Below, one piece after another: positions 35,590 to 43,509 of a stretch of DNA of 64,000 nucleotides. Location: positions 48,028 to 112,027 of the forward strand of contig CADALO010000008.1 in the NCBI GenBank assembly GCA_902788805.1. Reading direction: 5' to 3'. Each line of letters starts with the position of its first letter. The first letter of the stretch is position 1. The notes beneath the pieces were generated by a model. It ran no database searches. It worked only from the letters and a program-made list of their open reading frames with translations, and was not told the origin of the DNA. The stretch is from an uncultured Bacteroidota bacterium. Its GTDB lineage: Bacteria > Bacteroidota > Bacteroidia > Bacteroidales > P3. The position numbers were made by a program, and so were the translations under genes.

Positions 35590-36699
35590 ATGAATACCGA
35601 TTATTTTTATCTGTTGATGTTATGTTTTGCCTCTGGATTCACACAATGTTTCCTTATTGGCACAAGCATTTTTCTGTTTCGCAAACACAAATCCTACCAG
35701 TTCCAGCGTGCCTTTGCCATTGTGATGTTGATGCTCTCGGTGGGATTCTTCAACAACTTTGTGGTTTCCGCCTGCCACAATCTGCCTATTTCAGCCTATA
35801 TCAACACTTTGCTTATTCTCTATGACTATATGATAGTGGGTGGATATATGATATTCGTCGTCACGCTGGTCTTTCCAGGTCGTTTCAGTTTTTCAAAACT
35901 CTGGTTGTTTGAAATTCCATATCTGCTTGCGATACTTATATTTGCAATAACACAAAGCCCCATAGTCTACCCTGTCGTCCAAATTATTACAGTTGTCATC
36001 TCGTCGGTACTTTTTGTATGGCTGGGATTGTCTATCAAGCGACACGACGCAATGTTGCGCGACAATGTGGGCAACATCGAGTTTTTAGACCTGCGATGGG
36101 GTATTATTCTTATCGCACTGCTTTATGTAGTTCAGCTGATTTGGTCTGTCGAAAGCCTCTCACAGCAGGACTGGTTCTCAGACAAAAGCGTCGAAGACAA
36201 TCTGATTTTCGACACTGTCTGGTGCGTAATCACCATCGTTTACGTCCTGCTTATTCTGCACAAAATCACCCATCAGCAGGTTTTTGTCGCACCCGCACAG
36301 GAAGAGAGTGCCAACGAAGATGGAAATAAAACCGCAGAGTCGACAAACGAGTATTATAAGATTCTCAACGACACAAATGTAGATGATATAATTCGCGACA
36401 AGAAACATTATCTCGACACTGCATTGACCCTTCAGAAATTGGCAACGCTGCTGGGAACCAACCGTCAATATCTAAGCAACTACATCAACCGCGAGAAGCA
36501 GAAGACCTTTTATTTATATATCAACGACTTCCGGCTTGAGGAAGCCAAGAATCTGTTGGACAAATGGAACGATGACCGTCAGCATTCGATGGAGGATCTG
36601 GCAGCCCTTTCGGGCTTCAACTCCTACTCCACATTCCTGCGCTCTTTCGTCAAAAAGTACGGCAAATCACCGTCAAAATACCTGAAAAGCAAAGAGTAG
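35590..36699 (+). CDS. Membrane-anchored AraC-family regulator (paralogue 2)
   Basis: 369 residues, the same length and layout as the protein at 5343: about seven hydrophobic segments in the first 220 residues, an acidic linker (AQEESANEDGNKTAESTNE) and an AraC-type double HTH (LQKLATLLGTNRQYLSNYIN, MEDLAALSGFNSYSTFLRSF). Through the HTH region the two differ at only a few positions, while the membrane part has diverged more, so they may sense different signals and bind related DNA sites. The gene diverges from the envelope operon (154-base gap), which makes that operon a candidate target; this is inference only. Confidence 0.85.
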   Translation: MNTDYFYLLMLCFASGFTQCFLIGTSIFLFRKHKSYQFQRAFAIVMLMLSVGFFNNFVVSACHNLPISAYINTLLILYDYMIVGGYMIFVVTLVFPGRFSFSKLWLFEIPYLLAILIFAITQSPIVYPVVQIITVVISSVLFVWLGLSIKRHDAMLRDNVGNIEFLDLRWGIILIALLYVVQLIWSVESLSQQDWFSDKSVEDNLIFDTVWCVITIVYVLLILHKITHQQVFVAPAQEESANEDGNKTAESTNEYYKILNDTNVDDIIRDKKHYLDTALTLQKLATLLGTNRQYLSNYINREKQKTFYLYINDFRLEEAKNLLDKWNDDRQHSMEDLAALSGFNSYSTFLRSFVKKYGKSPSKYLKSKE

Positions 36700-36780
36700 C
36701 GTCCAAAGAGTAATGACCAATGGACCTGCATAAACCTTGACGGTAAAAATACACGCTTGATTGCCCGTCCCAAATCTCTA

Positions 36781-36895
36781 CCAACTCCGGTCGTTGTACA
36801 ATATATGTACAATATTTGTACAATATATGTACAATTGGTAAACGTACAAATATTGTACAAGTATTGTACATATATTGTACAACGACCGGAGTTGG
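36781..36895. repeat. Family B palindromic element, copy B1
   Basis: A 115-bp element whose outer 34 bases on each side are exact reverse complements (36781-36814 and 36862-36895). The ends read CCAACTCCGGTCGTTGTACA. The inside is built from 11-bp units of TGTACAATAT plus A or T, each holding the palindrome TTGTACAA; the two arms meet at GGTAAACG. It lies 81 bases after the AraC-type gene. Copy B2 is at 53940-54050. Confidence 0.9.
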
Positions 36896-37061
36896 TCCCT
36901 TAAAGACCTAAGGAACAGTTAGTTATGATGCGATGATGTGTTTTGGTTATTTAGTTGGTTTTCAAGCTGTTGGGTAAAATTGGGCTAAATTTTAACTTTT
37001 ATTAAGTTTTTTGAAGGCGTTTTTACGGTGCGACACGGATTGGTTTATGATGGATTCATAG

Positions 37062-37290
37062 TGCGACACACCCCGGCCTTCGGCCACCCCTCTCCGAGAG
37101 GGGATGGCGCGGCAGCGCTCTATTGATAATCAGTGTGATGCGTCAGCCCATCCCCTCTCGGAGAGGGGTGGCCGAAGGCCGGAGTGTGTCGCATCAGCCG
37201 TTCCAATTGTGAGCGGTGAACAAAAAACGAAGGCCGGGGTGTGTCGCACCGTCTGTTCCGATAGCGAAGCGGTGAACAAAAACGATGGCC
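37062..37290. repeat. Family A palindromic element, copy A2
   Basis: The core 37062-37193 (132 bp) has TGCGACACACCCCGGCCTTC on the left and its near complement on the right (one change, GGAGTG for GGGGTG). The inner hairpin CCCCTCTCCGAGAGGGG is in both arms. A second right end (GAAGGCCGGGGTGTGTCGCA, about 37229-37248) and a TTCCGATAGCGAAGCGGTGA module (37256-37275) follow. It fills most of the gap between two convergent genes, the AraC-type gene and topB. The rest of the 36700-37309 gap holds element B1 and about 160 bases of AT-rich sequence with nothing I recognise. Confidence 0.85.
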
Positions 37291-37309
37291 ATTGATAACA
37301 GCGTATTTG

Positions 37310-39265
37310 CTATTTGTCGCGCATCACGTCGGCGACTATCTGCGAGACCATCTGCTTGAGTTCTTCGATGAACTGGCGGGCATCGTAGCGGTGTGCTTCG
37401 ATGTCGCGCAGTTTTTTCTCCCACTGGCCTGTGAGTTCAGCGCTTTTCAGCAGTTCTTCCTTTATGGTGGCTATGAGGTTGATGCCTGTTTCGGTGGCGT
37501 TGAGCGACTTGCGCACCTTGCGTATGTAGCCGCGCTTGAAGAGGGTTTCGATGATGGCGGCGCGGGTCGAGGGTCGGCCTATGCCGTTCTCTTTCAGTGC
37601 GTCGCGCAGTTCGTCGTTGTCAACAAAGCGTCCGGCGGTTTCCATAGCCCGCAGCAGGGTTGCCTCGGTGTAGGGTTTGGGCGGCGAGGTCCATTTCTCG
37701 CTTAGTGTCGGTGTGTGCGGACCTTTCTCGCCTTTGACGAAGGCCGGCAGGGTCTTGGTGTCGTCATCCTTTTTATTCTCTTTGTCGTCGGCATCGTCGC
37801 TGTCCGTTCTTCGTTCTCCGTTCTCCGTTTTCCGTTCTTGCTGCCAGCTGCCGTTCTCTTCTATCCATTTGCCGAAGACGACGCGCCAGCCTGGGTCGAG
37901 CACCTGACGGCCTGAGGCCTTGAAGGTCAGCTTTGTGCCGCGGCTTTTGGAGGTGGTGTCGGCGTTGTCGGCGTCGGGTGTGCTTTCCACTTTGCCGGTG
38001 ACGGTGGTGGTGCTCACCTTGCAGTCGGGGTAGAACACTGCTATGAAATGGCGTGCCACGAGGTCGTAGACTCGTTTCTCGTTGATTGTCAGGTCGCCGT
38101 TGGAGGGGTTCTCGCCTGTGGGTATGATGGCGTGGTGGTCGGTGACTTTGCTGTTGTCGAACACCTTCTTGCTTTTGGGCAGTTTCTTTTCGAGCAGCGG
38201 CGCCGTCAGCGGTGCGTAAGGGACGAGGCCTTTGAGGATGGTGGGGCACTTGGGGTAGATGTCGTCGCTGAGGAAGGTGGTGTCGACACGCGGATAGGTG
38301 GTGAGTTTTTTCTCGTAGAGGCTTTGTATGTATTTGAGTGTCTCGTCGGCTGAGAAGCTGTATTTCTTGTTGCATTCCACCTGCAGGCTGGTGAGGTCGA
38401 AGAGTCGCGGCGCCGCCTCGTTGCCGCTTTTCTTGGCTATGGAAGTCACTTCGAAGTCGTGGTTGCGAATGGCTTCGAGTGCCTGGCGCCCTTCTTCCTC
38501 GTTGGTTATGCGTCCCTTGGGCCCTTTCTTGGTTTTGTCGGTGTCGGCCTCATCGCCGTCGTCGTCGCTGCCTTGCAGTGTGAAGAGTGTGTCGCGGTAG
38601 ATGGTCGACAGTACCCAGTACTGCTCGGGCTTGAAGTTCTGTATCTCGAGCTGGCGGTTTACAATGAGAGCCAGTGTAGGTGTCTGCACGCGGCCGATGG
38701 AGAGTACCTGTCCGCGTTCGGTTCGGTATTTGAGGGTGTAGAGACGTGTGGCGTTCATACCGAGCAGCCAGTCGCCGATGGCTCGGCAGAGGCCTGCTTC
38801 GTAGAGCGACTGGTAGTCGTCCTGAGGTTTGAGGTTGGAGAAGCCTTCGCGGATGGCCTCTTCGGTGAGCGACGAGACCCACAGGCGCTGCACCGGGCAA
38901 TGGGCCTGGGCTTTCTGCATCACCCAGCGCTGAATGAGTTCGCCCTCCTGACCGGCATCGCCGCAGTTCACTATGCCGTCGGCTTTCTGCATAAGGCCTT
39001 CGATGACGTGGAACTGCTTTTCGTAGGTTTTGTTGTCTATAAGCTTTATTCCGAAGCGTTGGGGTATCATCGGCAGGCGGCTGAGTGACCAGGCTTTCCA
39101 CATATCGGTGTAGTCCTGTGGCTCTTTGAGTGTGCAGAGGTGGCCGAAGGTCCAGGTAACCTGGTAGCCGTTGCCCTCCATATATCCGTCGTGGCTGGTG
39201 TTGGCTTTCAGCACGCGGGCAATCTCGCGGGCCACGCTGGGTTTCTCGGCAATGCAGACTATCAT
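37310..39265 (-). CDS. topB: DNA topoisomerase III
   Basis: Type IA topoisomerase that decatenates DNA with RecQ-type helicases. The 651-residue protein has the Toprim start IVCIAEKPSVAREIARVL and the metal-binding acid in CGDAGQEGELI. The catalytic tyrosine is Y324 in KLTTYPRVDTTFLS. A later conserved block is GIGRPSTRAAIIETLFKRGYI. Between the last two core domains the protein has an acidic, low-complexity insertion (about residues 470-510), and the DNA there is a heptamer repeat (37803-37837) related to those in rlmI and nfnAB. No strong zinc fingers are seen at the C-terminus. Confidence 0.93.
   Translation of the reverse strand: MIVCIAEKPSVAREIARVLKANTSHDGYMEGNGYQVTWTFGHLCTLKEPQDYTDMWKAWSLSRLPMIPQRFGIKLIDNKTYEKQFHVIEGLMQKADGIVNCGDAGQEGELIQRWVMQKAQAHCPVQRLWVSSLTEEAIREGFSNLKPQDDYQSLYEAGLCRAIGDWLLGMNATRLYTLKYRTERGQVLSIGRVQTPTLALIVNRQLEIQNFKPEQYWVLSTIYRDTLFTLQGSDDDGDEADTDKTKKGPKGRITNEEEGRQALEAIRNHDFEVTSIAKKSGNEAAPRLFDLTSLQVECNKKYSFSADETLKYIQSLYEKKLTTYPRVDTTFLSDDIYPKCPTILKGLVPYAPLTAPLLEKKLPKSKKVFDNSKVTDHHAIIPTGENPSNGDLTINEKRVYDLVARHFIAVFYPDCKVSTTTVTGKVESTPDADNADTTSKSRGTKLTFKASGRQVLDPGWRVVFGKWIEENGSWQQERKTENGERRTDSDDADDKENKKDDDTKTLPAFVKGEKGPHTPTLSEKWTSPPKPYTEATLLRAMETAGRFVDNDELRDALKENGIGRPSTRAAIIETLFKRGYIRKVRKSLNATETGINLIATIKEELLKSAELTGQWEKKLRDIEAHRYDARQFIEELKQMVSQIVADVMRDK
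37803..37837 (-). repeat. Family F heptamer repeat inside topB
   Basis: Five 7-bp units, on the minus strand GAACGGA / AAACGGA / GAACGAA variants. They encode ERKTENGERRT-type sequence at about residues 477-488 of TopB, inside a likely unstructured linker. The frame is kept. Confidence 0.85.
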
Positions 39266-39404
39266 TTTCTATCAGTGTATTGTTGAACTGTGAACAGTTG
39301 TTTGTTGCAAGGTTTAACGGCAGAAGAAAAAAAATATTATGTCGGGTATAATATATAAGAATGCGGTGCGTTATAAAATATTAATAAAAAACTGGAAATA
39401 TACG

Positions 39405-40070
39405 ATGATTGAGGAGAATATTCTGAAGATTAACAAAGACCTGCCGCCGCAGACGCGCCTGATAGCGGTGTCGAAGACCAAGCCTGTGGAGATGCTGCAG
39501 GAGGCCTACGATGCGGGTCAGCGGCTGTTTGGCGAGAACAAGGCGCTGGAAATGCGCGACAAACACGAGGCTTTGCCCAAAGACATAGAGTGGCATTTCA
39601 TAGGCCATCTGCAGACAAACAAGGTGAAGTATATAGCACCTTTTGTGAGAATGATACACAGCATCGACTCGCTGCCGCTGCTGCAGACGGTGGAGAAAGA
39701 GGCCGTCAAGCACGAGCGCTGCATCGACTGCCTGCTGCAGTTCCATATAGCCACCGAGGAGACTAAGTTCGGACTGGACCTTAATGAGGCCCGCCAGCTG
39801 CTGGAGTCGGCTGAATACAAGGCTATGCAGCACGTCAGGATTTGCGGCGTGATGGGTATGGCCACCAATACCGACGATATGGACCTTGTGCATCGCGAGT
39901 TCGCTACGCTGCACGGTATTTTCGAGACGCTGAAGAAGGACTATTTCAGCGGCAGCGAGGCGTTCCGCGAGATATCGATGGGTATGAGCCACGACTATAA
40001 GATTGCCGTTGAGGAAGGCTCGACGCTGGTACGCGTAGGCTCGTCCATATTCGGTGCACGCAACTATTAG
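39405..40070 (+). CDS. YggS-family pyridoxal-phosphate homeostasis protein
   Basis: YggS/PLPBP proteins bind PLP and keep free vitamin B6 balanced; no catalysis is proven. The start is set at the ATG at 39405, giving 221 residues, the usual size; the frame extends 22 codons further upstream into AT-rich sequence. The PLP lysine is in RLIAVSKTKPVEM (K24), followed by AGQRLFGENKALE and WHFIGHLQTNKVKYI, the family signatures. The C-terminal phosphate-binding region ends REISMGMSHDYKIAVEEGSTLVRVGSSIFGARNY. It stands 139 bases from topB (divergent), and a heptamer repeat begins at its stop codon. Confidence 0.93.
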   Translation: MIEENILKINKDLPPQTRLIAVSKTKPVEMLQEAYDAGQRLFGENKALEMRDKHEALPKDIEWHFIGHLQTNKVKYIAPFVRMIHSIDSLPLLQTVEKEAVKHERCIDCLLQFHIATEETKFGLDLNEARQLLESAEYKAMQHVRICGVMGMATNTDDMDLVHREFATLHGIFETLKKDYFSGSEAFREISMGMSHDYKIAVEEGSTLVRVGSSIFGARNY

Positions 40071-40102
40071 AACGGAGAACTGAGAACTGAGAACTGAGAA
40101 CG
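40070..40102 (+). repeat. Family F heptamer repeat after yggS
   Basis: Units GAGAACT x3 and GAGAACG, beginning at the last base of the yggS stop codon. It is followed by several small palindromes (GCCCTATAGGGC, CCCCTCTAATTAGAGGAGG) and AAAAGCTGAAAACGAAAAGC, a further family F-like string. Confidence 0.8.
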
Positions 40103-40197
40103 GAGAGGACACACGCCCCCGCCCTATAGGGCACCCCCTCTAATTAGAGGAGGAAAAGCTGAAAACGAAAAGCTGATAATAATAATTGCAATCTCGT

Positions 40198-40222
40198 ACG
40201 GGCGTACCCCCGTGTACGCCCC
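40198..40222. repeat. Family G hairpin, copy G2
   Basis: ACGGGCGTACCCCCGTGTAC then GCCCC: GGGCGTAC pairs with GTACGCCC. It is the same hairpin as at 23835-23858 in inverted orientation with G/A exchanges. Confidence 0.6.
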
Positions 40223-40255
40223 ACCACCTCCCCAAAAAACTCATCCCCCCTTCAC

Positions 40256-40330
40256 CCTTAAAACCCTTTAAACCCTTTAAAAGCCTTCAACCCTTAAAAC
40301 CCTTAAAACCTTTAAACCCTTTTTAACCCC
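40256..40330 (+). repeat. Family E array (CCCTTAAAACC type) before yitT
   Basis: Irregular repeats of 8-10 bases (CCCTTAAAAC, CCTTTAAAC) run up to 8 bases before the yitT start codon. Similar arrays lie at 41240-41515 and 46171-46230. The 40071-40337 gap is therefore entirely repeats and hairpins. Confidence 0.8.
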
Positions 40331-40337
40331 TAATACA

Positions 40338-41231
40338 ATGCATATCTTTAAAGACAAATCAAAGTTGATACTCTCGTATGTAGTCATCACTTTCGGCATT
40401 TTGACCTACACCTTTGCGTGGTCGGCCTTTATGCTGCCCGCCAAGATTGTGGGTGGCGGCGTCAGTGGTATCTCGTCGGTGCTGAACATTGCCTGCGGTA
40501 TACCGCTGCCTATCGGTGTGCTTAACTTCATCATCAACGGCATTTTGCTTGCCATAGGCTTCAAGGTGCTGGGTTCGAAGTTCGGCGCCAACACCATCTA
40601 TGGCATCGTTATGTCTTCGGCCTGCTTTATCCTATGGCAGCAGGGCTTGCACGTGGAACGTCTGTTCCTTGAGGACGGCGTTATGGCCTTCGACCCATTT
40701 ATGTGTGCCATCATCGGTGGCGCCCTGTGTGGCGGCGGCATCGGTCTGACTTTCTCGATGGGCGGCAACAGCGGCGGAACAGATATCATTGCTTTGATCA
40801 TAAGCAAGTTCTACAATGTCTCGCCGGGCAAGGTGATTATGTATCTCGACATATTCATCATAGGCAGTTCCTTCTTTGTTTCGCATCAGATAACCAATGT
40901 GGTGTATGGCTATATCGTGATGGTGACGATGACATATGTGCTTGATATGGTGCTCGATGGCAACAAACAGTCATATCAGATTATGGTCTTTTCTGCCAGG
41001 AACAAGGAGATTGGCGATGCAATAACATCCGAGATAGGTCGCGGCGTGACACTTCTCGACGGTGAAGGCGGCTATACGCATCAGCCCACAAAGGTCCTGA
41101 TCGTTATGGCTCACAAGACTGACAAGTCTAATGTGATGCATATCATTCACCGTATCGATGAGAATGCATTTGTTTCGGTGTCAAAGACTCAAGGTGTATA
41201 TGGACGTAATTTTGAAAAAATAAAACTCTAA
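40338..41231 (+). CDS. YitT-family membrane protein
   Basis: A 297-residue protein with five predicted membrane helices in the first 200 residues (YVVITFGILTYTFAWSAFML, GVLNFIINGILLAIGFKVLG, FMCAIIGGALCGGGIGLTFS, VIMYLDIFIIGSSFFV, VVYGYIVMVTMTYVLDMVLD), including the glycine-rich GGNSGGTDIIAL stretch. The C-terminal part is a cytoplasmic DUF2179 domain (GEGGYTHQPTKVLIVMAHKTD). This is the standard YitT architecture; members are integral inner-membrane proteins with no firm substrate. Its neighbours (yggS, rpe) give no extra hint. Confidence 0.93.
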   Translation: MHIFKDKSKLILSYVVITFGILTYTFAWSAFMLPAKIVGGGVSGISSVLNIACGIPLPIGVLNFIINGILLAIGFKVLGSKFGANTIYGIVMSSACFILWQQGLHVERLFLEDGVMAFDPFMCAIIGGALCGGGIGLTFSMGGNSGGTDIIALIISKFYNVSPGKVIMYLDIFIIGSSFFVSHQITNVVYGYIVMVTMTYVLDMVLDGNKQSYQIMVFSARNKEIGDAITSEIGRGVTLLDGEGGYTHQPTKVLIVMAHKTDKSNVMHIIHRIDENAFVSVSKTQGVYGRNFEKIKL

Positions 41232-41239
41232 ATAGGATT

Positions 41240-41515
41240 AAAAGGTTAAAAGGTTTAAAAGGGTTGCTCCCTTCGGTCGCTTAAAAGGTTAAAAGGGTCA
41301 ATCCCTCAAACCATCAAACCATCCCAACCTTTAAAACCTTTCCAACCTTTAAAACCTTTCTACCCCTTTTAACCTTTAAAACCTTTCCAACCCTTTTAAC
41401 CTTTAAAACCTTTCCAACCCTTTTAACCTTTAAAACCTTTCCAACCCTTTTAACCTTTAAAACCTTTCTACCCTTTTTAACCTTTAAAACCTTTCCAACC
41501 TTTAAAACCCTTCTA
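41240..41515. repeat. Family E array with 27-bp tandem units between yitT and rpe
   Basis: The left part (41240-41300) is purine-rich (AAAAGGTTAAAAGG) and the right part pyrimidine-rich, so the ends can pair. Units of 27 bp (AACCTTTAAAACCTTTCC plus AACCCTTTT) repeat head to tail at 41371-41397, 41398-41424, 41425-41451 and, with changes, 41452-41478. The centre has CTCCCTTCGGTCGC. The array ends 5 bases before the rpe start codon. A long minus-strand frame across it (41314-42207) is an artefact of 27 being divisible by 3. Confidence 0.9.
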
Positions 41516-41520
41516 CCGCA

Positions 41521-42165
41521 ATGAAACTTATATCCCCTTCCCTGCTCTCGGCCGATTTCGGCAACCTGCAGCGCGATATAGAGATGCTTAACAACAGTCA
41601 GTGCGACTGGCTGCACGTCGATGTTATGGACGGCATCTTTGTGCCAAATATCTCTTTTGGCCAACCGATTGTGAAACACATCAAAAAGCATAGCAAGAAG
41701 CCTCTTGACGTGCACCTGATGATTATGGACCCTGGCCGCTACATCAACGACTTCCGCGAGGCCGGTGCTGACATACTGACCGTTCATTATGAGGCCTGTA
41801 CGCATCTTGACCGCACCCTCAATGCCATTAAGGATGCCGGTATGAAATGCGGCGTGGTGCTCAATCCGCATACGCCTGTGGCACTTCTTGAAGACATTGT
41901 GCAAGTGTGCGATATGGTGCTGCTGATGAGCGTCAACCCCGGCTTCGGCGGACAGAAGTTCATAGAAAACACCTATAACAAGGTGCGCCAGCTCAGAGAG
42001 TTGTGCAATCGCAAGAATCCGCAGTGCCTCATTGAGGTTGACGGCGGTGTCAATACAGGCAATGCACCCAAGCTGTTTGAGGCTGGTGCCGATGTGCTTG
42101 TGGCCGGCAACGCCGTCTTCAAGTCGGAGAATCCGATGCAAACTATCATTGACCTTAAGCGATGA
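41521..42165 (+). CDS. rpe: Ribulose-phosphate 3-epimerase
   Basis: Rpe interconverts ribulose-5-phosphate and xylulose-5-phosphate in the pentose phosphate pathway. The 214-residue TIM-barrel protein has the metal-binding and catalytic set in WLHVDVMDG (H32, D34), LDVHLMI (H65) and EVDGG (D174). The usual start MKLISPSLLSADF is present. It overlaps the following methyltransferase gene by 4 bases (ATGA), so the two are translationally coupled. Confidence 0.97.
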   Translation: MKLISPSLLSADFGNLQRDIEMLNNSQCDWLHVDVMDGIFVPNISFGQPIVKHIKKHSKKPLDVHLMIMDPGRYINDFREAGADILTVHYEACTHLDRTLNAIKDAGMKCGVVLNPHTPVALLEDIVQVCDMVLLMSVNPGFGGQKFIENTYNKVRQLRELCNRKNPQCLIEVDGGVNTGNAPKLFEAGADVLVAGNAVFKSENPMQTIIDLKR

Positions 42166-43439
42166 AAAGGCCGCAATTGATACTCGCCGCCGGCAAGGAG
42201 AAAGCACTTTTGAGACGCCATCCGTGGATATTCTCTGGAGCCGTTAAGCGCATTGTCGGAGAGCCACAGGAAGGCGATTTGGTGGACATTCAGGCCGCCG
42301 ACGGACATTGGCTGGCCGTAGGACACTATCAGAATGAGTCGATAATCTGTAAAGTACTGTCGTTTGACACACAGTCTGTTGATGAGTGTTTCTTCGAGCA
42401 AAGGCTTAAGTCGGCCATTGGCTACCGCAAACGGTTAGGATTCTTCAAAGAAGGCAACAATACCAATGTCTTTCGACTTGTAAATGGCGAGGGCGATTTT
42501 TTGCCTGGCCTTATCTGCGACTGGTACAACGGTGTGCTCGTAATGCAGGCCCACAGCGTCGGTATGCACCGCTTGTTTTCGATGTTTACAGAAATGTTTG
42601 TCAATTTACTTTCGCCTTATATTGTGTCGGTTTTCGACAAGAGCAGTGCCACGGTGCCTGGTGGAAGCAGCGACGGTTTCCTTTGGGGCGACGAAGCGCC
42701 GGAACGTGAGATTTGTGAGCACGGCAACAGAATGTTTATCAACTTCTTTGAAGGCCAGAAGACCGGTTTCTTTGTCGACCAGCGCGAGAATCGCAGACTT
42801 GTTGGCGAATTAGCCAAAGGGCATCGAGTGCTCAATTGCTTTGGATATACGGGAGGTTTCTCGCTGGCGGCCCTGCGCGGTGGTGCCGAATATGTGGAGA
42901 CAGTGGACATTTCGAAGAAGGCTATAGAACTGTGCAACCGCAATGTGGAACTCAATTTCGGCAAGGATGCTCCTCACAAAGGCACCGTTGCCGACGTGCT
43001 GCAGTTTTTGAACGGAGGTGTGGAAGCGGAAAGCAGAAAGCGAAAAGCGGAAAGCGGAGAAATAGACCGCGTCAGCCAGCTTTCCGCTTTCCGTTTTCCG
43101 CTTTCCGCTTCCAACTCTCAGTTCGATATTATCATCCTCGACCCTCCGGCGTTTGCCAAGAACCATCGCTCCCTGCAGCAGGGGCTTAAGGGCTACCGCA
43201 ATATTAACCAGAAAGCAATGGAGAAGATTGCCGACGGCGGATTGCTCTTCACGTTTAGCTGCAGCCAGGCTGTGAGCCGCGACGACTTCCAGACGATGGT
43301 TTTCACCGCTGCCGCCAATGCCCACAAGAAGGTGCGCATCGTGCGCCAGCTACCCCACGCCCTCGACCATCCCGTAAGCATCTACCACCCCGAAGGCGAG
43401 TACCTTAAAGGACTGCTCCTGCAAATTGAAAAGGCATAA
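42162..43439 (+). CDS. rlmI: Class I SAM-dependent rRNA large-subunit methyltransferase, RlmI-like, with a repeat-derived insertion
   Basis: The 425-residue protein has an N-terminal PUA domain (about 1-75; KEKALLRRHPWIFSGAV), then an EEHEE-like region, then a Rossmann methyltransferase with GHRVLNCFGYTGGFSLAAL as SAM motif I and IIILDPPAFAK as the substrate motif (NPPY equivalent). RlmI methylates a cytosine of 23S rRNA in E. coli. At residues 287-317, within the Rossmann fold just before IIILDPP, the protein carries an extra charged stretch rich in Glu, Ser and Arg. The DNA there is a 34-bp inverted repeat of heptamers (43022-43112) and the frame is unbroken. Confidence 0.9.
   Translation: MKRPQLILAAGKEKALLRRHPWIFSGAVKRIVGEPQEGDLVDIQAADGHWLAVGHYQNESIICKVLSFDTQSVDECFFEQRLKSAIGYRKRLGFFKEGNNTNVFRLVNGEGDFLPGLICDWYNGVLVMQAHSVGMHRLFSMFTEMFVNLLSPYIVSVFDKSSATVPGGSSDGFLWGDEAPEREICEHGNRMFINFFEGQKTGFFVDQRENRRLVGELAKGHRVLNCFGYTGGFSLAALRGGAEYVETVDISKKAIELCNRNVELNFGKDAPHKGTVADVLQFLNGGVEAESRKRKAESGEIDRVSQLSAFRFPLSASNSQFDIIILDPPAFAKNHRSLQQGLKGYRNINQKAMEKIADGGLLFTFSCSQAVSRDDFQTMVFTAAANAHKKVRIVRQLPHALDHPVSIYHPEGEYLKGLLLQIEKA
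43022..43112. repeat. Family F inverted repeat inside rlmI
   Basis: Left arm 43022-43055 and right arm 43079-43112, 34 bases each, complementary at 31 of 34 positions. Both are built of heptamers (GGAAAGC, AGAAAGC, GAAAAGC on the left; TTTCCGC on the right). The loop holds CAGCCAGC, which with the first T residues of the right arm gives CAGCCAGCTTT, found at the same place in the folE hairpin. The insertion adds about 30 residues to the protein. Confidence 0.9.
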
Positions 43440-43440
43440 A

Positions 43441-43506
43441 CCCTCCAACCCTAAAACGTATTAACATATCAACATAAAACATATCAACCTATCAACAAAT
43501 CAACAA
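43441..43506 (+). repeat. Mixed family E/D repeat before folE
   Basis: CCCTCCAACCCTAAAACG is followed by the 8-bp type ATCAAC units. Bases 43479-43506 are identical over 28 nt to 3716-3743 at the galE end. The array stops 3 bases before the folE start codon, so the translation initiation region is made of repeat. Confidence 0.9.
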
Positions 43507-43509
43507 CCA

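Noticed and set aside
36781..36895. Family B palindrome as an ordinary terminator
   Set aside because: The arms are much longer than needed, there is no T run after either arm, and copy B2 is upstream of leuS where no gene ends on that strand.
41240..41515. Family E array as a telomere-like or replication origin sequence
   Set aside because: The resemblance to CCCTAA-type repeats is superficial; the arrays are short, internal and between housekeeping genes, and no dnaA boxes or replication genes are nearby.
41314..42207. A 297-codon minus-strand frame with KRVGKVLKV repeats, antisense to rpe
   Set aside because: The repeats come from the 27-bp family E array (27 is divisible by 3), and the rest is antisense to a clear rpe gene.
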